From NCBI RefSeq assembly GCF_014648675.1, contig NZ_BMRO01000001.1, forward strand, positions 469,560 to 533,559: a stretch of 64,000 nt of DNA, read 5' to 3'. Below, one piece after another: positions 58,859 through 64,000 of this stretch; within the stretch, counting starts at the first letter, position 1; each line of letters begins with the position of its first letter. The notes under the pieces are model-generated. The model made no database searches, was not told the DNA's origin, and saw nothing but the letters and a program-made list of their open reading frames with translations. The stretch comes from Actinomadura livida (GTDB lineage Bacteria > Actinomycetota > Actinomycetes > Streptosporangiales > Streptosporangiaceae). The position numbers were made by a program, and so were the translations under genes.

Positions 58859-59598
58859 CCGGCGACCCGCACACCCTCGCCGGGGCGTACGCGCTGGACG
58901 CGATCGACGACGCCGAGGAGCGGCGGCTGTTCGAGGCGCATCTGGACGGCTGCGAGAGCTGCGCGGCCGAGCTGCGCGAGTTCCAGGCGACGACGGCCCG
59001 GCTCGCCATGGCGGCCGCGGAGGCTCCGCCGCCGCGGGTGCGGGAGCGGGTGCTGGCCGACATCCGGCACGTCCGGCAGCTTCCACCGGCCGTGCCGGAT
59101 GAGGAGCCGGAGCGCGGCGCGCAGGTCCGCACGCCGCGCCCGAAGCGGTGGCGCCGCGCGGCCGTGGCCGGGCTCGCCGCCGCCGCGTGCCTGGTCACCG
59201 CCGCGTCGGTGGGCGTGGCGGTCGGCGAGCGGCAGCGGGCGGCGCGGACCGAGGCCGCCCAGCGCGAGGTGGCGTCCGTCCTGTCCGCGCCCGACGCGCG
59301 CTCGGCGACGGGCCGCGCCACGGGCGGCGGGACGGTGGCGATCGTCGCGTCCGCGTCCCGCGGCCGGGTGGTCGTGGCGTCCTCGGGGCTGCGGACGCTG
59401 CCCTCCTCGCGGGCGTACCAGCTCTGGCTTATCGACGCGGCGGGCCCCCGGCCGGCGGGCCTGCTGCCGGGCGACCGGGACCGCCCGGTCGTCGCCGGGA
59501 CGTGGCGCCCGTCCGACCGGCTGGGCGTGACCGTCGAGCCCGCCGGCGGGTCGGCGCGGCCGACCACGGCGCCGCTGGTCCTGCTGAGCCCCGCGTAA
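58855..59598 (+). CDS. Membrane anti-sigma factor (RskA type)
   Basis: A 247-residue anti-sigma factor. The N-terminal zinc anti-sigma domain has HLDGCESCAAEL (H-x3-C-x2-C), followed by one membrane helix (AAVAGLAAAACLVTAASVGV, about 101-120) and an extracytoplasmic RskA-type domain (SSGLRTLPSSRAYQLWLIDA). It should hold the preceding sigma factor at the membrane until regulated proteolysis or redox change releases it. Confidence 0.92.
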   Translation: MTGDPHTLAGAYALDAIDDAEERRLFEAHLDGCESCAAELREFQATTARLAMAAAEAPPPRVRERVLADIRHVRQLPPAVPDEEPERGAQVRTPRPKRWRRAAVAGLAAAACLVTAASVGVAVGERQRAARTEAAQREVASVLSAPDARSATGRATGGGTVAIVASASRGRVVVASSGLRTLPSSRAYQLWLIDAAGPRPAGLLPGDRDRPVVAGTWRPSDRLGVTVEPAGGSARPTTAPLVLLSPA

Positions 59599-59603
59599 AC
59601 CCC

Positions 59604-59632
59604 TTGTCGTCTCTTTGACGAGATGTGATCAT
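59604..59632 (+). promoter_or_regulatory. Promoter for a leaderless pnuC-nadR transcript
   Basis: TTGTCG (59604-59609), a 17-base spacer and GATCAT (59627-59632) are followed by seven bases and the ATG at 59640. No Shine-Dalgarno precedes the ATG, so the mRNA probably begins at the start codon. Confidence 0.5.
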
Positions 59633-59639
59633 TGCGAGC

Positions 59640-60293
59640 ATGCCGGTCAACGTCCCGCTCGGTCCCCTCCTCGACCCCGCCTTCCACGTGGGCACGGTGC
59701 CCACCACGTGGGCGGAGCTGCTCGGCTTCGGCACCGGCGCGGTCAACGTGTGGCTCGTCGTCCGGCAGAACATCCTCAACTGGCCGATCGGCATCGCCAA
59801 CGTGATGCTGCTCGGCCTCGTGTTCCTGGACGGCGGCCTCTATGCCGACTCCGGGCTGCAGGTCTTCTACATCGGCCTCCAGCTCTACGGCTGGTGGATG
59901 TGGCTGTACGGCGGGGACGGCCGCGACAACCTCCCGGTCAGGCGCACGCGCCGCGGCGAGTGGGCGGCCCTCCTCGGCGCGGGCGCGGCCGCCACCGCGT
60001 TCCTGACCTGGGCGCTGTCGGTCTGGACGGACTCCACGGTGGCCTTCTGGGACGCCCTCACGACCTCGATCTCGCTCATGGCCGTCTACGGCCAGTCGCG
60101 CAAGCTGCTGGAGTCGTGGTGGCTGTGGATCATCGCGGACCTCGTGTACATCCCGCTGTACTTCCACAAGGACCTGAAGCTGACCGGCGTCCTGTACGTC
60201 GTCTTCCTGACGCTGTGCGTGTTCGGCCTGCGCGCCTGGCACCGCGATCTCCGCGCCCGTACGGCCGGCGAGCCCGCGGCGGCGGCCGCATGA
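59640..60293 (+). CDS. pnuC: Nicotinamide riboside transporter
   Basis: A 217-residue PnuC with about seven helices: VRQNILNWPIGIANVMLLGL, the Trp-rich YIGLQLYGWWMWLYGG and SWWLWIIADLVYIPLYFHKD are conserved blocks. It facilitates nicotinamide riboside uptake; trapping occurs by phosphorylation. The next gene encodes the NadR-type kinase/adenylyltransferase in an ATGA overlap, making the pair a salvage route to NAD. Confidence 0.92.
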   Translation: MPVNVPLGPLLDPAFHVGTVPTTWAELLGFGTGAVNVWLVVRQNILNWPIGIANVMLLGLVFLDGGLYADSGLQVFYIGLQLYGWWMWLYGGDGRDNLPVRRTRRGEWAALLGAGAAATAFLTWALSVWTDSTVAFWDALTTSISLMAVYGQSRKLLESWWLWIIADLVYIPLYFHKDLKLTGVLYVVFLTLCVFGLRAWHRDLRARTAGEPAAAAA

Positions 60294-61393
60294 CGTACGC
60301 GCACGGGCTGGTGATCGGCAAGTTCTACCCGCCGCACGCCGGCCACCACCACCTGATCGACGCCGCCGCGGCCGCGTGCGCGCGGCTGAGCGTGGTCGTC
60401 GCCGCGTCCAGCGTCGAGAGCATCCCCCTCCCGCTGCGGACGGCGTGGCTGCGCGAGGCGCACCGGCAGCCGCACGTGGAGGTCTTCCCGGTGGTGGACG
60501 ACGCCGAGATCGACTACGGGTCGGACGAGCTCTGGTCGGCGCACGTCGCCGCGTTCCGGGCGGGCCTCGCGATGCGGTCGGGGCTCGGCGTGCCCGTCCC
60601 TCCGGTGGACGCGGTGTTCAGCTCCGAGGCGTACGGGCCGGAGCTGGCGGAGCGGTTCTCCGCCGTCCACGTCCCGGTGGATCCGCCGCGCGAGCGCTTC
60701 CCGGTCAGCGGCACCGCCGTCCGGGCCGACCCGGCGGGCAACTGGGAGTTCCTGTCGCCGCCCGTCCGGGCGCACCTGGCGCGGCGGGTCGTGGTGGTGG
60801 GCGCCGAGTCGACCGGGACGACGACGCTGGCCCGCGCGCTCGCCGCGCACTACGCCGGACGGGGCGGCGTCTGGGCGGCGACGCGCTGGGTGCCGGAGTA
60901 CGGGCGCACGTTCACCGAGGAGAAGCTGGCCGCGGCCCGCCGCGCCGCCGGCGACGCCTCGCTGTGGCTGGACGCCCTCAAGTGGGAGTCCGCCGACTTC
61001 ACCCTGATCGCCGGGCACCACGCGGCGCTGGAGGACGCCGCCGCGCGGTCGGGTTCCCCGCTCCTCGTCTGCGACACCGACGCGTTCGCCACCGCCCTCT
61101 GGCACGAGCGCTACCTGGGGACCCCGGCCCCGGAGGTGGAGACCGTACACGAGCGCACACCGCACCACTTGTGGATCCTCACGTCACCCGAGGGCGTCCC
61201 GTTCGAGCAGGACGGCTGGCGCGATGGGGAATCCATCCGGTCGTGGATGTCGGAACGTTTCCAGGAAGAACTCGAAGAACGGGGCCTGCCCCACATCATC
61301 GTCACAGGCCCCCATGAGCACCGCCTGGCCGCCGCCATTGCGGCGACCGACGCCCTCCTCGCCAAAGGCTGGACCTTCAATGCCCCGCTCTAG
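60290..61393 (+). CDS. nadR: NadR-type NMN adenylyltransferase/ribosylnicotinamide kinase
   Basis: A 367-residue bifunctional enzyme. The N-terminal nucleotidyltransferase has GKFYPPHAGHHHLI; the ISGT-like motif is replaced by FPVSGTAVRADP. The C-terminal kinase has a P-loop-like VVVGAESTGTTTLARALAAH, in which the usual Walker A Lys (GxxxxGK) is Thr, and an acidic region LLVCDTDAFATALWHERYLG. The Lys-to-Thr change seems common in actinobacterial NadR proteins, from memory. No HTH domain is present. It phosphorylates imported nicotinamide riboside and adenylates NMN to NAD. Coupled to pnuC by ATGA. Confidence 0.9.
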   Translation: MTYAHGLVIGKFYPPHAGHHHLIDAAAAACARLSVVVAASSVESIPLPLRTAWLREAHRQPHVEVFPVVDDAEIDYGSDELWSAHVAAFRAGLAMRSGLGVPVPPVDAVFSSEAYGPELAERFSAVHVPVDPPRERFPVSGTAVRADPAGNWEFLSPPVRAHLARRVVVVGAESTGTTTLARALAAHYAGRGGVWAATRWVPEYGRTFTEEKLAAARRAAGDASLWLDALKWESADFTLIAGHHAALEDAAARSGSPLLVCDTDAFATALWHERYLGTPAPEVETVHERTPHHLWILTSPEGVPFEQDGWRDGESIRSWMSERFQEELEERGLPHIIVTGPHEHRLAAAIAATDALLAKGWTFNAPL

Positions 61394-61428
61394 GCGACGG
61401 AACCGGCGATGTCCGAAATTGATTCAAG

Positions 61429-61502
61429 GGCCTTCGACCGGAATCGAACCGAGTACCTCCAGGACCACAACCTGGCGTGCATGCCACCACACTACGAAGG
61501 CC
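61429..61502 (-). tRNA. tRNA-His (GTG), divergent
   Basis: On the minus strand an acceptor GCCTTCG/CGAAGGC with G-1 opposite C73 (histidine identity) and an anticodon stem-loop CCAGG-TTGTGGT-CCTGG give anticodon GTG. The T-loop is TTCGATT. The T-stem has a mismatched outer pair and the body differs from typical actinobacterial tRNA-His. CCA is not encoded. It is last in a four-tRNA array; only one base separates it from the tRNA-Arg gene. Confidence 0.85.
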
Positions 61503-61503
61503 G

Positions 61504-61576
61504 TGTCTCCGGCAAGATTCGAACTTGCGTCCTCCGGGTCCGCAACCCGGCGCGCTCTCCACTGCGCCACGGAGAC
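61504..61576 (-). tRNA. tRNA-Arg (GCG)
   Basis: Acceptor GTCTCCG/CGGAGAC, D-stem GCGC/GCGC, anticodon arm CCGGG-TTGCGGA-CCCGG and T-arm GCAAG-TTCGAAT-CTTGC form a complete cloverleaf with discriminator A. The anticodon GCG would read CGC; bacteria normally use an ACG (inosine) tRNA for this box, so this species is unusual. CCA is not encoded. Confidence 0.88.
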
Positions 61577-61589
61577 GTGTCTTCCGACG

Positions 61590-61662
61590 TGCCGAGTGCA
61601 GGAATCGAACCTGCCTGCCGCGGCTTATGAGACCGCCGGACGCACCAGCGTCCCTACTCGGC
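61590..61662 (-). tRNA. tRNA with CAT anticodon (Met or Ile2), non-canonical core
   Basis: Acceptor GCCGAGT/ACTCGGC, D-stem GGAC/GTCC, anticodon arm GCGGT-CTCATAA-GCCGC and T-arm GCAGG-TTCGATT-CCTGC give a full cloverleaf with anticodon CAT. Position 8 is A rather than the near-universal U, and position 14 is G, so the U8-A14 tertiary pair is missing. Elongator Met versus lysidine-modified Ile cannot be told from sequence. It is not an initiator tRNA by anticodon-stem sequence. Confidence 0.78.
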
Positions 61663-61663
61663 G

Positions 61664-61748
61664 CGGAGGGTGCGAGATTCGAACTCGCGCAGGGATGACC
61701 CTGACCACGGCTTAGCGGGCCGCTGCCTTACCACTCGGCCAACCCTCC
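61664..61748 (-). tRNA. tRNA-Ser (GCT), non-canonical position 33
   Basis: A class II tRNA with acceptor GGAGGGT/ACCCTCC, discriminator G and a long variable arm (CAGGG...CCCTG), typical of serine. The anticodon arm CGGC-CCGCTAA-GCCG gives GCT for AGC/AGT codons, but position 33 is C instead of the nearly invariant U. One base separates it from the CAT tRNA. It is first in the array's transcription order. Confidence 0.82.
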
Positions 61749-61750
61749 GG

Positions 61751-61785
61751 AAAACGAAAAGACCGCCCACGGTCTGCGGGCGGTC
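61751..61785 (-). terminator. Rho-independent terminator upstream of the tRNA array
   Basis: On the minus strand GACCGCCC and GGGCGGTC (61785-61778 and 61768-61761) form a perfect 8-bp stem with a nine-base loop, followed by TTTTCGTTTT. The T-rich tail makes it the clearest intrinsic terminator in the window. It would end the transcript coming from the sigma-like gene or the small ORF, only a few bases before the tRNA-Ser gene. Confidence 0.8.
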
Positions 61786-61799
61786 GGCGAACGTGAGGG

Positions 61800-61856
61800 T
61801 CACGTCCGGGCGCGGCTCCCGAGACCGGAAAGGCTGTGCATTCGATGACTGCGCAT
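61800..61856 (-). CDS. Possible small ORF between sigma-like gene and terminator
   Basis: An 18-codon ORF (MRSHRMHSLSGLGSRART) starts at ATG 61856 just after a strong AGGGGAGGGAAG ribosome site and ends 15 bases before the terminator hairpin. Inverted repeats GAGACCG...CGGTCTC (61821-61827 and 61871-61877) bracket its start. It could be a small protein or a leader/regulatory peptide, or the purine tract may be coincidental. The rest of the 61749-61970 gap shows no other gene. Confidence 0.3.
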   Translation of the reverse strand: MRSHRMHSLSGLGSRART

Positions 61857-61970
61857 CTTCCCTCCCCTTTCGGTCTCGCTGTCGGCAACACCGATGATGC
61901 CGCCGCGCTTCCCGCGCGGGCAACCCATTTAAACGGGCGTCGAGTCGAACGGGCTTCGCGGGCGCGGGCC

Positions 61971-62222
61971 TCACACCATCGGGCGCGGGGCGGCCAGGGC
62001 CGTGTTGAGGGCGCGGAGCGCGTGGTAGACGCGGACCTTCACCACGTCCACCGGGACCCCCAGCGAGGCCGCGGCCTCGTTGACCGAGCGCTCCCGGAAG
62101 ACCGTCTCGGTGAGGATCTCGCGGTGCACGGACGGCAGGGTCTGGAAGGCCCGGGCCACCACCGCGGGGCGCATCCGCTCCCCCGGCAGGCCGGGGGCGA
62201 ACGAACCGGTGTGCTTGCCCAT
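61971..62222 (-). CDS. Stand-alone sigma-70 region 4 protein
   Basis: An 83-residue protein consisting almost only of sigma-70 region 4: ARAFQTLPSVHREILTETVF, FRERSVNEAAASLGVPVDVV, then KVRVYHALRALNTALA. It has no region 2, so it cannot act as a complete ECF factor. It may be a remnant, or a small partner of another sigma factor, as in known split sigma systems. AAGGAAGGAC lies upstream of the ATG. A terminator lies 185 bases downstream. Confidence 0.72.
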   Translation of the reverse strand: MGKHTGSFAPGLPGERMRPAVVARAFQTLPSVHREILTETVFRERSVNEAAASLGVPVDVVKVRVYHALRALNTALAAPRPMV

Positions 62223-62371
62223 CCGCTGTCCTTCCTTCCAGCGAGCGGCCCGCCGCCCCTGGAGGCGGGCGGGCCCGAGTGCCACGACACGAATTTCGCA
62301 CCGGATCCGCCCCGGGGCCCCCCACTTATGCCCGCTTTAAGGAAGCGTTGAGGCTGAGATGCGGGGGGCGG

Positions 62372-63283
62372 TCAGGAGGGTTCGCGGAGCGGTTCGCCGG
62401 CGGCGAGGAGGGCGAGGGCGGCGGCGCCGTGGAGGCCGGCGTCGCGGTCCAGGGTGGTGGCCGAGATCCGCAGGTCGCGGAGGTAGGGCATGCCCGCGCG
62501 CTCGGTGATCGTGTCGCGGAGGGGGTCGAGGAGGAGGTCGCCGGCGGCGGAGACGCCGCCGCCGATGACGACGTCGCGGACGTCGAGGACGGCCGCGGTG
62601 TTGAGGATCGCGGTGGCGAGCGCGGCGGCGGTCCGGTGGAACGCGGCGAGGGGGATGCGGGCGCCGCCGCGGGCGGCGGCGGTGAGGGCCCTGGCGTCCG
62701 GGCGGCCCGCGGCGAGCGTCCAGCCCTGGGCGAGGGCCCAGCGGACCATGCCGGGGCCCGAGGCGATCGTCTCCAGGCAGCCGCGGGCGCCGCAGACGCA
62801 GGGTTCGCCGCCGGGGTCGACGATGACGTGGCCGATGTGGCCGGCGTTGCCGGTGCGGCCCGTCCAGGGGCGGCCGTCGATGACGAGCCCGCCGCCGACG
62901 CCGGTCGACACCACGATGCCGAGGAGGGACGAGCTGGTGCGGCCGCCGCGCCACCATTCGCCGAGGGCCATGCACTGGGCGTCGCCCGCGAGGGAGACCG
63001 GGACGCCGGGGACGAAGCGCCGGACCGTCGCGACCAGCGGGAAGTCGCGCCAGCGGGGGATGTTGATCGGGCTGACCGTGCCGGCGGCCGCGTCGATGGG
63101 GCCCGCCGAGCCGATGCCGACACCGGTCAGGCCGGGGCCGGCGAAGTCGGCGACCAGGCCGCGGAGGGTGGCGGTGGGCGACTGGCCGACCGGGTGCTCG
63201 GCACGGTCTAGGAACGTTCCATCGGCGGCGACGCGGGCGACCGCGAACTTGGTGCCGCCGATGTCGAGGGCGAGGACGGTCAT
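62372..63283 (-). CDS. ROK-family sugar kinase
   Basis: A 303-residue ROK kinase. The phosphate loop is LALDIGGTKFAVARV, the catalytic Asp is in SLAGDAQCMAL, and the ROK signature with zinc ligands is GHIGHVIVDPGGEPCVCGAR with GCLET. No HTH is present, so it is an enzyme (glucokinase, fructokinase or N-acetylmannosamine kinase type) rather than a repressor. It starts in an ATGA overlap with the manA gene, which suggests phosphorylation of mannose or a related hexose feeding the isomerase. Confidence 0.9.
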   Translation of the reverse strand: MTVLALDIGGTKFAVARVAADGTFLDRAEHPVGQSPTATLRGLVADFAGPGLTGVGIGSAGPIDAAAGTVSPINIPRWRDFPLVATVRRFVPGVPVSLAGDAQCMALGEWWRGGRTSSSLLGIVVSTGVGGGLVIDGRPWTGRTGNAGHIGHVIVDPGGEPCVCGARGCLETIASGPGMVRWALAQGWTLAAGRPDARALTAAARGGARIPLAAFHRTAAALATAILNTAAVLDVRDVVIGGGVSAAGDLLLDPLRDTITERAGMPYLRDLRISATTLDRDAGLHGAAALALLAAGEPLREPS

Positions 63284-64000
63284 GGGATCGCGGGGATCAC
63301 GCGGTAGAGCACGCCCCTTCCGGTGAGGCGGACGGCGGGGGCGCCGGCGGGGATGAAGGCGGCTTCGCCTCGGGTGAGGGTCAAGGTGCGGTCTGTCCTG
63401 AGGTGGGCTTCGCCTTCCAGGCACAGCAGCGTCTGGGGAAGGCCGGGCGGCAGCTCGTCCGGGTCGGCGGTCAGGTCATGCCGGATAAGGGAGAATTCAT
63501 CCGTATTGGGACAGTACCGGAATCCGGCCGCGGGTTCGACCCTGGCGGGCACGGACGGGACGAAACTCACCACCCGCATCAGTTCCGGGACGTCGACGTG
63601 CTTTCCGGTGAGACCGCAGCGCAGCACGTTGTCGGAATTGGCCATGACCTCGATCGCGAGGCCGCGCAGATAGGAGTGCGGGACGCCGGCGTCCAGGAAG
63701 AGCGCCTGGCCGGGCGCGAGTTCGACATGGTTGAGCAGCAGCGCCGCGAGGACGCCGGGATCACCCGGGTGGGCGCGGGCGATATCGGCATAGACGGAGG
63801 TCAGGGCCGGTTCGACCGCGGCCAGAAACGGACGGGACTTCTCGTCGAGCATTTGCGCGAGGACGGTGCGGAGGGCGTCCCCCGGCGGTCCGGCGCGGAG
63901 CGTTTCGATCCACGGGCGCAGTTCGGGCACGCCGAGGCTTTCCAGGAGGTCCGCGGTCCCGGCGGGCTCGCGGAAGCCGCAGAGCCCGTGGAAATCGGTG
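63280..64000 (-). CDS. manA: Mannose-6-phosphate isomerase class I (5' end outside window)
   Basis: The C-terminal 239 codons of a type I phosphomannose isomerase, running off the right edge. Reading in from the edge, TDFHGLCGFREPAGTADLLE matches the family middle region. HVELAPGQALFLDAGVPHSY carries the zinc His and the substrate loop, followed by GLAIEVMANSDNVLRCGLTG and KHVDVPELMRVVSF. It interconverts mannose-6-P and fructose-6-P. It overlaps the ROK kinase gene by four bases and is upstream of it. Confidence 0.92.
   Translation of the reverse strand, partial: TDFHGLCGFREPAGTADLLESLGVPELRPWIETLRAGPPGDALRTVLAQMLDEKSRPFLAAVEPALTSVYADIARAHPGDPGVLAALLLNHVELAPGQALFLDAGVPHSYLRGLAIEVMANSDNVLRCGLTGKHVDVPELMRVVSFVPSVPARVEPAAGFRYCPNTDEFSLIRHDLTADPDELPPGLPQTLLCLEGEAHLRTDRTLTLTRGEAAFIPAGAPAVRLTGRGVLYRVIPAIP

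Noticed and set aside
61429..61748. Attachment site of an integrated element at the tRNA array
   Set aside because: No integrase gene and no duplicated tRNA 3' end was seen inside the window.

Overview
The window is very GC-rich DNA (roughly 73 percent by eye) with strong third-codon-position GC, leaderless-looking starts, LacI/TetR regulation and no plasmid or phage backbone. It fits the chromosome of a filamentous actinomycete, most likely Streptosporangiales/Thermomonosporaceae (Actinomadura-like); the genus is inference.

Layout. 1-3.1 kb: the end of one ABC exporter half, a complete second half and a damaged unknown gene. 3.1-9.8 kb: accessory genes (two TetR regulators with clear operators, an I36 peptidase inhibitor, a VOC protein, an MpaB-type oxygenase, an alpha/beta hydrolase, DUF1349 and PAP2 proteins). 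9.8-12.6 kb: metY-metX, preceded by a leaderless Cys-Cys leader peptide. 12.6-19.0 kb: a creatininase-family gene facing a tightly overlapped seven-gene set (GTP cyclohydrolase II homologue, CDP-alcohol phosphatidyltransferase, BchC-like dehydrogenase, PTPS homologue, GT4 glycosyltransferase, methyltransferase, flippase-like membrane protein). Both the cyclohydrolase and the PTPS homologue have changed active-site residues, so I read this as an uncharacterised pathway making a GTP-derived (formamidopyrimidine/pterin-like), glycosylated, methylated, membrane-linked product.

19.5-47.9 kb is a saccharide-utilisation island: malEFG, a GH13 alpha-glucosidase and malR behind a MalR-type operator; cebEFG, bglC and cebR behind a perfect CebR box; two secreted peptidase inhibitors (SSI and emfourin-like); then a probable xyloglucan-oligosaccharide system (SBP and two permeases, GH31 alpha-xylosidase, GH1, LacI regulator, GH3, and a broken GH35 beta-galactosidase). 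One 14-bp operator precedes both the transporter and the GH3 gene. A TnpB-type element has inserted between the last permease and the GH31 gene. A Ser/Thr kinase with an extracellular CBM2 cellulose-binding domain flanks the transporter, with a second perfect CebR box in the gap.

47.9-64 kb: a DUF1445 protein and a GntR regulator divergent from PDH/BCDH-type E1-alpha, E1-beta and E2 genes; a YCII protein; a DUF4331-TPR-NicO-ECF sigma-anti-sigma operon; pnuC-nadR for nicotinamide riboside salvage; a dense four-gene tRNA array with non-canonical features (His, Arg-GCG, CAT, Ser-GCT); a stand-alone sigma region 4 protein; and ROK kinase/manA genes running off the right edge.
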